The notes below the pieces were generated by a model. The model had not been told where the DNA came from. It was given only the letters and a program-made list of their open reading frames with translations, and did not search any database. A DNA stretch of 64,000 nt from Acidimicrobiaceae bacterium (GTDB lineage Bacteria > Actinomycetota > Acidimicrobiia > Acidimicrobiales > RAAP-2): contig CANGPS010000001.1 in the NCBI GenBank assembly GCA_947456245.1, forward strand, positions 124,001 to 188,000. Reading direction: 5' to 3'. Position numbers and translations under genes: made by a program. Of this stretch, positions 9,294-17,746 are shown piece by piece (the first letter of the stretch is position 1; each line of letters starts with the position of its first letter).

Positions 9294-9320
9294 TCACGGC
9301 ACCCCATGCCGGTGCCGTGA
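9294..9320. terminator. Perfect 10-bp hairpin after the MFS gene
   Basis: Arms TCACGGCACC (9294-9303) and its exact complement (9311-9320) enclose a 7-base loop, starting 17 bases after the MFS stop. There is no T-run, so it fits the T-less hairpin terminators of actinobacteria, but it also lies 39 bases before the next gene and could be an operator for the amino-acid importer. Confidence 0.55.
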
Positions 9321-9358
9321 CAGACTGAGCGGATTCCGTCAGGACCTGAGGAGGACTC

Positions 9359-10300
9359 ATGACCACCATCCGCCACACCTCGGCCCGCAAGGCCGCAGCC
9401 GCTGCCGCAGCGAGCCTCGCCTTGCTCGCTGCCGCCTGCTCGTCGGGAGACTCCTCGAGCTCGTCGACCACCAAGGCCCCGTCGGCCCCGACGACGAAGA
9501 TCCCGGCGGCGAAGAAGAACGCTGAGGCGGCGGCCCTGGTGCCGGCCTCGGTGGCCTCGACCGGCCAGCTGACCTTCGCCATGGATGCCTCCTACCCGCC
9601 GGACGAGTTCCTGGCCCCCGGCTCCTCGACCATCATCGGGATGGACGCCGACCTGGCCACCGCGATCTCGCAGACGCTGGGCCTGACCTCGGTGCAGAAG
9701 AACGTCACCTTCGACGCCATCATCCCCGGCCTGCAGGCCAACAAGTACGACGTGGGGATCTCGTCGTTCACCGACACCGCCGCCCGCGAGCAGGTCGTCG
9801 ACTTCGTCAACTACTTCAGCGCCGGTGAGGCCTTCTACGTCAAGGCCGGCGCCAAGAAGTCCTTCACCTCCACGGCGTCGCTCTGCGGCCACACGGTGTC
9901 GGTCGAGGCGGGCACCGTCGAGGAGGAGGAGTCCAAGAAGGCCTCCACCGCCTGCACCAAGGCCGGCAAGGGAGCCGTCAAGGTCCTGTCGTTCTCTGAC
10001 CAGAACGGCGCCAACCTCGCCGTCTCGTCGGGTCGGGCTGAGGTCGGCTACGCCGACTCGCCGGTCGTCGGCTACATCGTGACCCAGTCCGGTGGCACCT
10101 TCGAGCAGTCGGGCAACGTGTTCAACGAGGCGCCCTACGGCATCGCCCTGCCCAAGGGCACCACGATGACCCAGGCGGTGCAGGCGGCGGTCAAGAGCCT
10201 GATCGCCGATGGCACCTACGACGCCATCATGAAGAAGTGGGGCACCACCGCCGGTGCGGTCACCGCCGATGGCGTGACCATCAACGGCGCAGCCAGCTAG
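9359..10300 (+). CDS. ABC transporter substrate-binding lipoprotein (polar amino acid type)
   Basis: A 313-residue secreted lipoprotein. Residues 1-26 are a signal peptide with a lipobox ending AAAC (Cys27), then a Ser/Thr/Lys-rich linker to about residue 60, then a family 3 solute-binding domain (LTFAMDASYPPDEF at the start, GMDADLATAISQTLG, and SSFTDTAAREQVVDFVNYF). It captures a polar amino acid or related small acid outside the membrane and hands it to the permease encoded 28 bases downstream. A GAGGAGG ribosome site precedes the ATG. Ligand not predictable. Confidence 0.93.
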   Translation: MTTIRHTSARKAAAAAAASLALLAAACSSGDSSSSSTTKAPSAPTTKIPAAKKNAEAAALVPASVASTGQLTFAMDASYPPDEFLAPGSSTIIGMDADLATAISQTLGLTSVQKNVTFDAIIPGLQANKYDVGISSFTDTAAREQVVDFVNYFSAGEAFYVKAGAKKSFTSTASLCGHTVSVEAGTVEEEESKKASTACTKAGKGAVKVLSFSDQNGANLAVSSGRAEVGYADSPVVGYIVTQSGGTFEQSGNVFNEAPYGIALPKGTTMTQAVQAAVKSLIADGTYDAIMKKWGTTAGAVTADGVTINGAAS

Positions 10301-10328
10301 CCAGCCGGCGCAGCGACCATACGACGCG

Positions 10329-11381
10329 ATGACTGACGGCGACGCCCCCACCAGCGGTGGGGCGTCGCCGCGGTCCGCGTCAGGGGGTCAGCCGATCAGG
10401 GCGGTGCCGGTCCGGCACCCATGGCGATGGGTCATGGCGGCGGTCCTCGCCGTCCTCGTCGCCATGCTCATCCACACGCTGGTCTTCTCGACCACCGAGC
10501 AGCCCCATGCGACGGGAAGCCGGTTCGGATGGGAAACGATCGGCCAGTACCTCTTCAGCTCCCACGTCCTCTCGGGGGTGCTGGTCACCATCGAGCTGAC
10601 GATCATCGCCATGCTGGCCGGCGTCATCCTCGGGATCCTGCTGGCCGTCATGCGGATGTCGAAGAGCCGGCTGCTGTCGTCGGTTGCGTGGGTCTACATC
10701 TGGTTCTTCCGAGGGACGCCGGTCTTCGTCCAGATCATCTTCTGGTACAACATCGCCGCGCTCTACCCGCACCTGACGCTCGGGATCCCGTTCGGACCGA
10801 GCTTCGCCACGGTCAACATCAACAGCCTGCTGACCCCGTTCATCGCCGGCTCGATCGCCCTCGCCACCAACGAGGGCGCCTACATGTCCGAGATCGTCCG
10901 AGCCGGAATCATCTCGGTCGACGAGGGACAGACCGAGGCGGCGAGCTCGCTCGGCATGTCGCGGGCCAAGACCTTGAGGCTGATCGTCCTGCCCCAGGCG
11001 ATGCGACTCATCATCCCGCCGACGGGCAACGAGACCATCTCGATGCTCAAGACCACCTCGCTCGTGAGCGTGATCGCCGTCCCAGACCTGCTCAAGTCGG
11101 CCCAGGACATCGCCAACGCCAACTACCGGATCATCCAGCTGCTGATCGTGGCCAGCATCTGGTACCTCGCCATGACCACCGTCCTGTCGGTCGGGCAGTT
11201 CTACCTCGAGCGCCACTACGCCCGGGGTTCGGTGCGGAACCTGCCGGCCACGCCGTTGCAGCGCCTGCGCCAGGACCTCACCCGGCTGCGGCCGCAGGGC
11301 AAGCCGGTGGCCGAGGTGCTGGTCTCCTCGCTCGACCCGCTCCCGGTGGCCGACGAGCCCAGGGGTGCGCCGCATGAGTGA
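10329..11381 (+). CDS. Amino acid ABC transporter permease (HisM/GlnP family)
   Basis: A 350-residue inner-membrane permease with about five or six helices between residues 35 and 295. The EAA loop that docks on the ATPase is visible as [21 protein letters not shown]. The cytoplasmic N-terminus (35 residues) and the C-terminal tail beyond about residue 300 are longer than usual. The start of the ATPase gene lies inside its 3' end (8-base overlap), so permease and ATPase are coupled. A single permease gene suggests a homodimeric channel. Confidence 0.92.
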   Translation: MTDGDAPTSGGASPRSASGGQPIRAVPVRHPWRWVMAAVLAVLVAMLIHTLVFSTTEQPHATGSRFGWETIGQYLFSSHVLSGVLVTIELTIIAMLAGVILGILLAVMRMSKSRLLSSVAWVYIWFFRGTPVFVQIIFWYNIAALYPHLTLGIPFGPSFATVNINSLLTPFIAGSIALATNEGAYMSEIVRAGIISVDEGQTEAASSLGMSRAKTLRLIVLPQAMRLIIPPTGNETISMLKTTSLVSVIAVPDLLKSAQDIANANYRIIQLLIVASIWYLAMTTVLSVGQFYLERHYARGSVRNLPATPLQRLRQDLTRLRPQGKPVAEVLVSSLDPLPVADEPRGAPHE

Positions 11382-12138
11382 GCCCATGGTCCGAGCAGAG
11401 CAGGTGTGGAAGTCCTACGGGTCGCTCGACGTCCTGCGCGGCATCGACCTCGAGGTCGAGCTCGGCGAGGTTCTCTGCCTGCTCGGGCCGTCGGGCTCCG
11501 GCAAGAGCACCTTCCTGCGGCTGATCAACCACCTTGAGAAGCTCGATGCCGGCCGGCTCTCGGTCGACGGCGAGCTGGTGGGCTATCGACAGCGAGGCCA
11601 CAAGCTCCACGAGCTCACCGATCGTGAGATCGGAGCCCAGCGGGCGGCCATCGGGATGGTCTTCCAGCGCTTCAACCTCTTCCCGCACCTGAGCGTCGTG
11701 GACAACGTGACCATCGGGCCGGTCAAGGTCAAGGGCACCGGCAAGGCCGAGGCGCGGGAGCGAGCCGTCGCGCTGCTCGAGCGGGTCGGGCTCAAGGACA
11801 AGGTGGCCGCATACCCCTCGCAGCTGTCCGGCGGCCAGCAGCAGCGGGTCGCCATCGCTCGTGCCCTGGCCATGGATCCCAAGCTGATGCTCTTCGACGA
11901 GCCGACCTCTGCGCTCGACCCAGAGCTCGTCGGCGAGGTCCTCGACGTCATGCGCGGCCTGGCCGCCGATGGCATGACCATGGTGGTCGTCACGCACGAG
12001 ATGGGCTTCGCCCGTGAGGTCGCCGACCAGGTGGTGTTCATGGACGGCGGCGAGATCCTGGAGCAGGGGGCGCCGGCGGACGTCCTGTCGAACCCCACCA
12101 ACGAGCGCTTCCAGGCCTTCTTGTCCAAGGTGCTCTGA
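11374..12138 (+). CDS. Amino acid ABC transporter ATP-binding protein (GlnQ/HisP type)
   Basis: A 254-residue ATPase from ATG 11374 (an in-frame GTG at 11365 would add three residues). Walker [10 protein letters not shown] is at residues 38-46, the signature [15 protein letters not shown] near 150, and Walker [13 protein letters not shown] just after. It drives uptake through the permease encoded upstream. The next gene, a CoA-transferase, starts five bases after its stop, so the importer and that enzyme may share a transcript. Confidence 0.95.
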   Translation: MSEPMVRAEQVWKSYGSLDVLRGIDLEVELGEVLCLLGPSGSGKSTFLRLINHLEKLDAGRLSVDGELVGYRQRGHKLHELTDREIGAQRAAIGMVFQRFNLFPHLSVVDNVTIGPVKVKGTGKAEARERAVALLERVGLKDKVAAYPSQLSGGQQQRVAIARALAMDPKLMLFDEPTSALDPELVGEVLDVMRGLAADGMTMVVVTHEMGFAREVADQVVFMDGGEILEQGAPADVLSNPTNERFQAFLSKVL

Positions 12139-12143
12139 GCATC

Positions 12144-13346
12144 GTGGGAGACCTGAGCCCTGAGGCAGACGCCTGGCCTGAGGACGCGGCGTCCATCGGG
12201 ACCGGCCTGCCGCTCGAGGGCGTCCGCGTCCTCGATCTCTCTCGCGTGCTGGCGGGTCCGCTGGCGGCCATGGTCCTCGGGGACCTCGGTGCGGACATCA
12301 TCAAGGTCGAGCAGCCGTCCGGCGATCCCGTCCGACAGATGAGCCCGCCGTCGATCGGCGACACCTCGACGTACTACGTCTCGGTGAACCGCAACCGGCG
12401 CAGCGTCGTGGCTGATCTCACCAGCCCCGAGGGACGGCGTCTGGTGGCCCGGCTGGCGGCCTCCGCAGACGCTGTGGTCGAGAACTTCCTGCCCTCGCAG
12501 GCAGAGGCCCTAGGCATCGCCGCGCTGCGCGACGCCCTTCCCGACCTCGTGTGGGTGACCGTGTCGCCGGCTGCGCTCGGTGGACCGTTGGGCGACCAGC
12601 CGGCCTTCGACCTCCTCGCCCAGGCGCGCAGCGGGCTGATGGGCGTGTCGGGGACGCCGGAGTCGGGACCGATGAAGACCGGTGCGCCGGTGGCCGACGT
12701 CGTCACCGGGCTCTACGCGGCGATCGGCCTGCTCTCGGGCCTGCTCGAGCAGAAGCTGCGGCCGGGCTCGAGGGGTCGCCGGATCGAGGCTCCGCTGCTC
12801 GAGTCGGCGATCACCGTCCTGATCAACCAGACCGCAGGGTTCCTCGGCGCCGGGGCGGAACCGCGGTTGCTCGGCAACGACCATCCAAGCATCGTCCCCT
12901 ACGCGCCATATCGGGCTGCAGATCGTGACGTCCTGCTGGCGGTCGGGACCGAACCGCAGTGGGCTCGACTCGTCGAGGCGATCGGCGCTCCTTCGCTCGC
13001 CACCGACGTCCGCTTCGCCCGCAATGCCGACCGCGTGGAGCATCGTGATGAGCTGCGGGTCGAGCTCGAGGCGGTACTCGGCGCTCGGACCTGCAGCGAG
13101 TGGATCGAGGTGCTCGGCGCCGCCGGGGTGCCGTGCGCACCGGTGAACGACGTGCCGGCGGCACTGCATCAGGACCAGGTGGCTTCCGGAGACCTGCTGG
13201 CCGAGGTCGTCCTCGAGGACGGGTCGATGACGGGCATGGTGCTGACGCCGCTCAGGATCGACGGTCGCAGGCCGGGGGTGCGTCGACGACCACCAGGTCT
13301 CGGCGAGCACACCGCCGAGATCGTGGCGGGGATGGAGCGAGGATGA
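12144..13346 (+). CDS. CaiB/BaiF (class III) CoA-transferase
   Basis: A 400-residue protein starting at GTG 12144. The family hallmark LEGVRVLDLSRVLAGPLAAMVLGDLGADIIKVEQP is spread over residues 26-62, including the aspartate region that forms the acyl-enzyme anhydride intermediate further on (residues ~170-180, PAFDLLAQA). Members move CoA between carboxylic acids such as formyl-, carnitinyl- or succinyl-CoA. The donor and acceptor cannot be told. It follows the amino-acid importer at five bases and overlaps a 158-residue unknown gene by four bases. Confidence 0.9.
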   Translation: MGDLSPEADAWPEDAASIGTGLPLEGVRVLDLSRVLAGPLAAMVLGDLGADIIKVEQPSGDPVRQMSPPSIGDTSTYYVSVNRNRRSVVADLTSPEGRRLVARLAASADAVVENFLPSQAEALGIAALRDALPDLVWVTVSPAALGGPLGDQPAFDLLAQARSGLMGVSGTPESGPMKTGAPVADVVTGLYAAIGLLSGLLEQKLRPGSRGRRIEAPLLESAITVLINQTAGFLGAGAEPRLLGNDHPSIVPYAPYRAADRDVLLAVGTEPQWARLVEAIGAPSLATDVRFARNADRVEHRDELRVELEAVLGARTCSEWIEVLGAAGVPCAPVNDVPAALHQDQVASGDLLAEVVLEDGSMTGMVLTPLRIDGRRPGVRRRPPGLGEHTAEIVAGMERG

Positions 13347-13819
13347 TGGCGAGGGCGACGAAGGAGATCATCGAGATCGACGAGGATGCCGCGGCGGTGC
13401 TCGAGCGGCACCTCGGCCGGGCGGGTGCGACGGGTGGCTGGGTCAACCTGACGCCGGGCGTCCCGTCCGACGTGGTGGCCACACCGCCGCGTTCGCTGTT
13501 CTCGTGGCTGGTCGGCTCCGCCGGGCCGGCAGCCCCCCTCGCCACCTGGATGCCGGCGGCGACGTCGTCGGGTCGACCGGGCCAGCTCGGCATCCTGCAC
13601 GCACGCGGTCGGCTGACCAGAGAGGGGATCGCCGGACTCGCCAGCATCCCTGCATCCTGGCGCTGCCTGGGCGACAACGCTCGGAAGGGTCTGATCTTCG
13701 AGGTGTCGAGCGCCAGCGATGCCGACGTGGCCGAGGCGATGCTGGCGGTGGTCGAGGAGCTCACCACGGTGCCGACCACCGGTCGATACCTGGCCGAGGT
13801 GTTCACCCGTCCGACCTGA
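13343..13819 (+). CDS. Protein of unknown function, coupled to CoA-transferase
   Basis: A 158-residue soluble protein that I do not recognise. Its ATG (with a second ATG directly after) overlaps the CoA-transferase stop by four bases, so it is probably made with it. It has an acidic N-terminal helix (EIIEIDEDAAAVLERHL), a proline/alanine-rich middle and a C-terminal alpha-helical segment. No cysteine pair, metal site or nucleotide motif stands out; one cysteine occurs in SWRCLGD. It ends directly against the convergent nitroreductase gene with no spacer. Confidence 0.7.
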   Translation: MMARATKEIIEIDEDAAAVLERHLGRAGATGGWVNLTPGVPSDVVATPPRSLFSWLVGSAGPAAPLATWMPAATSSGRPGQLGILHARGRLTREGIAGLASIPASWRCLGDNARKGLIFEVSSASDADVAEAMLAVVEELTTVPTTGRYLAEVFTRPT

Positions 13820-14509
13820 TCAGGCTGGGGCGAGCCCCTCGCCGTCCATCCGATCGATGGTGGTGAACTGCTCGACGGGAGCTCGGCGCAGCCGGCTGAT
13901 CTGCTCGGTGGGCTCTCCGAGTGCGACGACCGCCGCCACCGCCGTGTCCGGTGGGGCGTCGATCAGGGAGAGGACCTGCGCCTCTGCTCGCACCGCCATG
14001 GTGGTCATCACGCCACCGAGGCCCCGCTGTCGTGCCCCGAGCAGGATGCTCCAGACGAAGGGGTAGATCGATGCACCGCCGGCGAGGCCGACCCGGTCGA
14101 GATCCCGATCCACGGTGGCGAGGCAGGTGAGGTCGGCGAGGATGACCAGGAGTGCCGGTACCTCATCGAGGTGCTCGGCGAACCCAGGGTTGGCTGCTCC
14201 GAGGCTCGCGAAGTCGGCCGCTCGGGCGATGGCGGCGGCCTCGTCGTCCGGGGCGTTGGTCGAGGCGAAGGGCGTCATTCCCTCGGTGGTCATGGCGAGG
14301 TACTCGTACCAGCCGGGGAGGTAGGCGTCCCTCAGCGCCCGCCGGGTCACGGGGTCCTTGACCACCACCACCCTCCAGCCCTGCCTGTTCCCCCCGCTCG
14401 GGGCGAAGCGAGCATCGTCGAGGATCGCGTACAGGGTCGCGTCATCGACGGGCCGGTCGGTGAAGGTTCGGGTGGCCGGCGTAGAGGTCAGGGCATCGGA
14501 GAGCTCCAT
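13820..14509 (-). CDS. Nitroreductase-family FMN oxidoreductase
   Basis: A 229-residue flavoprotein. The N-terminal TRTFTDRPVDDATLYAIL and RFAPSGGNRQGWRVVVV segments carry the conserved arginine and SxxNxQ FMN contacts, and GLGGVMTT lies in the C-terminal FMN loop. Family members reduce nitro, quinone or flavin-like substrates with NAD(P)H. The ATG lacks a ribosome site but has TAGGGT six bases upstream, so the mRNA may be leaderless. It is divergent from the EthD-like operon. Confidence 0.88.
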   Translation of the reverse strand: MELSDALTSTPATRTFTDRPVDDATLYAILDDARFAPSGGNRQGWRVVVVKDPVTRRALRDAYLPGWYEYLAMTTEGMTPFASTNAPDDEAAAIARAADFASLGAANPGFAEHLDEVPALLVILADLTCLATVDRDLDRVGLAGGASIYPFVWSILLGARQRGLGGVMTTMAVRAEAQVLSLIDAPPDTAVAAVVALGEPTEQISRLRRAPVEQFTTIDRMDGEGLAPA

Positions 14510-14515
14510 GTCGGG

Positions 14516-14521
14516 ACCCTA
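14516..14521 (-). promoter_or_regulatory. -10 hexamer of a probable leaderless promoter (nitroreductase)
   Basis: TAGGGT on the minus strand, six bases before the ATG at 14509, with no ribosome site between. No convincing -35 is visible. Confidence 0.6.
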
Positions 14522-14582
14522 CCTGCACCCATGGGGCTCGCGTGTGGGATGCTGACGCCGGAGAAATCGGGGGGAGACGACG

Positions 14583-15314
14583 GTGGAGAAGCTCCAGTAC
14601 GTGGTGTGGCTGCCTGAGGGGACCTCCCCGCGCGCGGTCCGAGAGACCTTCGTCGACGAGATCGCGCCGAGGTTGCTCGAGACCGATCTGCTGGGCCTGA
14701 CCATGGACCTCGACGATGATCTCGCCGATGTGGCCGCGCCGGTCCCGGCGCCCGACGGCGAGCACACGCCGGCGGCCGTGATCTCGGTCTGGGTCGACTG
14801 CTACGACCGTCGGGGACCGATCGAGGACGTGCTGCGATCGGTGGCGGTCCGGCTCGATGGCTACCAGGTCCTCGAGTCGCTCTACGCCGACTACGGCCGG
14901 AGCCCGTGGGCCGAGCCTCGTGACTGGCCCGATGGCGAGCGCTCGCCCGGCATCTTGACGGTCGCCCGCTTCGAGCAGCTCGAGGGCACCGACTTCGAGG
15001 AGTGGCTGGCGTTCTGGCATGGCCACCAGTCGCCGATGTCCGAGGCGATCCAACCCCGCTGCCGCTACGTGCGCAACCTCGTCGTCCGCGGCCTCGAGCC
15101 CGGGCTCCCTGCCTGGCGGGGGATCGTCGAGGAGGCGTGGCCGAGCAAGGAGCACGTCGAGGACCCGATGCTCTTCTACTGTGCCGATGGGGACCCGGAC
15201 GTGATGAGCGCCAACGTCACCACGATGCTCGAGCACGTGACCAAGCTGATGGATCTCGGGACGATGAGGAGCCAGACGATGAGCGAGTGGATCATGAAGA
15301 CGGTGGGTGCCTGA
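14583..15314 (+). CDS. EthD-like dimeric alpha/beta-barrel protein
   Basis: A 243-residue protein starting at GTG 14583 after GGGGGAGA. It reads as two ferredoxin-like halves: LQYVVWLPEG at the start, and GILTVARFEQLEGTDFEEWLAFWHGHQSPMSEAIQPRCRYVRN in the second half, where the W-x-x-x-H pattern resembles EthD/antibiotic-monooxygenase barrels. Such proteins bind or isomerise small hydrophobic molecules. It is first in a three-gene operon: its stop shares one base with the start of the NTF2-like gene. Exact reaction unknown. Confidence 0.7.
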   Translation: MEKLQYVVWLPEGTSPRAVRETFVDEIAPRLLETDLLGLTMDLDDDLADVAAPVPAPDGEHTPAAVISVWVDCYDRRGPIEDVLRSVAVRLDGYQVLESLYADYGRSPWAEPRDWPDGERSPGILTVARFEQLEGTDFEEWLAFWHGHQSPMSEAIQPRCRYVRNLVVRGLEPGLPAWRGIVEEAWPSKEHVEDPMLFYCADGDPDVMSANVTTMLEHVTKLMDLGTMRSQTMSEWIMKTVGA

Positions 15315-15775
15315 TGTCGGCCTTCACCGAGTCCTCACTTCGTGCGATGCACGACAACTACCTCGAGGTGGCGAACCGCTGCTCGGCCGTCCAGGACTGG
15401 CGAGAGTGGGCCGACCTGTTCACCGAGGAGGCCGTCTACGTCGAGCACTGCTTCGGCCGGTTCCAAGGCCCTGACGAGATCTATGGCTGGATCCAGCCTC
15501 TGATGAACCAGTGGCCCAACTCCGAGATGACGGCATTCCCCCATGACTGGTGCGTCTTCGACGTCGAGCGTGGCTGGTCGATCTGCCAGGTGGAGAACGT
15601 CATGCGCGATCCCGGCGACGGCAGCCTCCACCAGGCGGCCAACATCACGATCCTGCACTACGCCGAGGACGGCCGGATCACCTACGAAGAGGACGCCTAC
15701 AACCCCATGAACTTCGCCCCGATGGTGAGCGGCTGGATCGAGACGGTCGAGCGCTTCGAGGGGCCGCGCTCATGA
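15314..15775 (+). CDS. SnoaL/NTF2-like protein
   Basis: A 153-residue cone-shaped-barrel protein. The opening helix (LRAMHDNYLEVANRCSAVQDWREWADLF) and TEEAVYVEH strand match the NTF2-like superfamily that includes SnoaL cyclases, ketosteroid isomerases and many lyases. An acidic/aromatic pocket (EEAVYVEH, HDWCVF) could be catalytic. It overlaps both neighbours (one base upstream, four bases downstream) and so is co-translated with the EthD-like and thioredoxin-like proteins. The substrate is likely a small hydrophobic ring compound, by analogy only. Confidence 0.78.
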   Translation: MSAFTESSLRAMHDNYLEVANRCSAVQDWREWADLFTEEAVYVEHCFGRFQGPDEIYGWIQPLMNQWPNSEMTAFPHDWCVFDVERGWSICQVENVMRDPGDGSLHQAANITILHYAEDGRITYEEDAYNPMNFAPMVSGWIETVERFEGPRS

Positions 15776-16818
15776 GCGCCGTCACCGTGATCCTCGATGA
15801 TGTGATCGAGGTCGAGGGATCCACCTCGACGGGCCGCTTCCTCATCCCCGCATCCGACCTCGAGGCCGCCACCGGATGGGTCCGCAAGCCCGAGGGCCTC
15901 TGCCGTGGCGACGTGTGCGTCCCGGTCCGCGATGCCGGCGCCCTCGAGGTCGACGGCTCGATCGATCTCGTCGGACTGGCGGCCGCCCTCGGCCGGCGCA
16001 GCGTGGTCGACCTCGACGCGCGGATCGCTGCCATCTCTCTCGACGCGGCCGTGCGACATGCGGCCCTCGACGGCCTCGTCGCCCCGGAGGTCACGCTGCC
16101 GGACCTCGATGGGAACCCGTTCGCGGTCAGCTCGCTCAGAGGGCACAAGGTCCTCCTCGTGGCCTTCTCCTCGTGGTGCGGGTGCCGCTACGACCTGCCC
16201 GGCTGGCAGGCCCTCGCCGAGGAGCTCGCCGATGACGGGCTACGCATCGTGACGGTGGCGCTCGACGACGACCCGGAGGTGGTCCGACCGTTCACGGAGG
16301 GGATCACCATCCCCGTCCTGATCGATCGCCAGCACGTCCTGAGCGAGGTGTTCGCGGTGTCGAACGTGCCGACGGCGGTGTGGATCGATGAGGAGGGGCG
16401 CATTGCTCGCCCCAACGGCCTCGTCTTCGGCACGGACACCTTCGCCGAGTTCACCGGCGTCGACTCCGGCCCGACGCTGGCCGCCATCCGACGCTGGGTG
16501 CGCGACGGCGAGGTGCCGATGGATCCCGCTCAGGCGGCCGGTGCCGTTGCGGACCTGACCGACGACGAGGTCGATGCCCGGCTGTACTTCCGGGTAGGGG
16601 CAGAGGCCCGGCGACAGGGGAACGACGCTGCGGCCGAGCGCAACCTGCGTCGAGCGGGAGAGCTCGCGCCCATGGACTTCTCGGTGCGTCGGGCGGCGAT
16701 GCCGCTACTCGGGGAGGATCCGTTCGGCCAGGACTTCCTCGACCTCTTCGCCGAGTGGCAGAGCGAAGGTGCTCCGTACCACGGGCTTCCCGCGACCTGG
16801 GACGCGCAGGACACCTGA
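15772..16818 (+). CDS. Thioredoxin-fold redoxin with CxC motif and helical C-terminus
   Basis: A 348-residue protein. Residues about 104-250 form a TlpA/AhpC-type thioredoxin fold (VTLPDLDGNPFAVSSLRG, then VAFSSWCGCRYDLPGW). The usual CxxC is compressed to Cys136-Gly-Cys138. A second cysteine pair, Cys44 and Cys49 (GLCRGDVCV), lies in the N-terminal part and could form a relay. Residues ~270-340 are helical and TPR-like. There is no signal peptide, so it is cytoplasmic. Its ATG overlaps the NTF2-like stop. A thiol redox or peroxidase role is inferred; the substrate is unknown. Confidence 0.75.
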   Translation: MSAVTVILDDVIEVEGSTSTGRFLIPASDLEAATGWVRKPEGLCRGDVCVPVRDAGALEVDGSIDLVGLAAALGRRSVVDLDARIAAISLDAAVRHAALDGLVAPEVTLPDLDGNPFAVSSLRGHKVLLVAFSSWCGCRYDLPGWQALAEELADDGLRIVTVALDDDPEVVRPFTEGITIPVLIDRQHVLSEVFAVSNVPTAVWIDEEGRIARPNGLVFGTDTFAEFTGVDSGPTLAAIRRWVRDGEVPMDPAQAAGAVADLTDDEVDARLYFRVGAEARRQGNDAAAERNLRRAGELAPMDFSVRRAAMPLLGEDPFGQDFLDLFAEWQSEGAPYHGLPATWDAQDT

Positions 16819-16858
16819 GCCCGGTGGCCCGTGGGCCTTCGGGGTGCGCTGAGGGTCG

Positions 16859-17746
16859 CTACGCGTCTCTGCGGCTGAGCAGCGTGGCGCCTGCCGCGAG
16901 GACGAGGGCGGCATAGGCGACGATCACGGCCGTGGCCGGCCATGCGTCGAGCAGCACGCCGGCGAAGTCGGTCTGCTTCGACCCGACGGTCTCCATCGCC
17001 ACCCCGAGGTTCGAGGGGAGATAGGGCTGGATCGGCTCGCGGATGCTCGAGGGGAGCAGCTGGATCAGGATCGGGATCACGAGCAGGAACACCACGTAGA
17101 GCGAGATGGTGGCGGTGGTGCTGCGGAGCAGGAAGCCGAGTCCGACGGCCAAGACCCCCATGAGGGTCAGGTAGAGGCCGGTGCGCAGGAGCGCCATCGG
17201 CACGCCCGATGCTGTGATGGACAGGACGGGGATCACCCCGGCCTTGATCTGCGTCATCAGCGTGGCCCCGGCAGGGAGCTGCTTCCCCCCGGAGGCGAGC
17301 AGGACCGCCTGGCTGACGAAGAACGAGGCGAAGGCCGTGAGCTCGGTGACGATGAGCAGCACGACGCCGGTCACGATCGCCTTCGCGGCCACCACGGTGG
17401 TCCGGCGGGGGAGTGCGGCGAAGGTCGTGCGGATCGACCCGTTGGCGTACTCAGAGGTGACGACGAGGGCACCGAGCACGCCGACGACGATCTGACTGAT
17501 GAACGAGCCCGCCTGAGAGATGCGGACGGGGTCGAACTGGGCGCGGTCGAGCGGCGACGAGTGCTTCCAGTTGCTGGCGATCAGCGCGGAGAACAGCGCG
17601 GCGAAGCCGAGGCCGGCCACGACGATGATGGTCAGCGAGATCCAGGTGGACCGCACCGAGCGGAGCTTCGCCCACTCGGAACGGATCGCCTCTGTGAGTC
17701 CGGCGCGACCGTGGTCGGTCCCAGGGTCGAGGGAGAGTGCGGTCAT
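16859..17746 (-). CDS. ABC-2 type transporter permease
   Basis: A 295-residue membrane protein with six predicted helices (first about residues 34-56, last near 265-288). Its short cytoplasmic N-terminus, long first loop and NGSIRTTF segment are typical of ABC-2/ABC-2_3 permeases of drug or lipid exporters. It is co-translated with the ATPase gene upstream (four-base overlap, 17743-17746). Substrate unknown. It ends convergently 40 bases from the thioredoxin-like gene. Confidence 0.88.
   Translation of the reverse strand: MTALSLDPGTDHGRAGLTEAIRSEWAKLRSVRSTWISLTIIVVAGLGFAALFSALIASNWKHSSPLDRAQFDPVRISQAGSFISQIVVGVLGALVVTSEYANGSIRTTFAALPRRTTVVAAKAIVTGVVLLIVTELTAFASFFVSQAVLLASGGKQLPAGATLMTQIKAGVIPVLSITASGVPMALLRTGLYLTLMGVLAVGLGFLLRSTTATISLYVVFLLVIPILIQLLPSSIREPIQPYLPSNLGVAMETVGSKQTDFAGVLLDAWPATAVIVAYAALVLAAGATLLSRRDA

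Noticed and set aside
16819-16858. GGCCC-GT-GGGCC palindrome between convergent genes as a terminator
   Set aside because: A two-base loop is too tight for a stable hairpin and the arms are only five bases.
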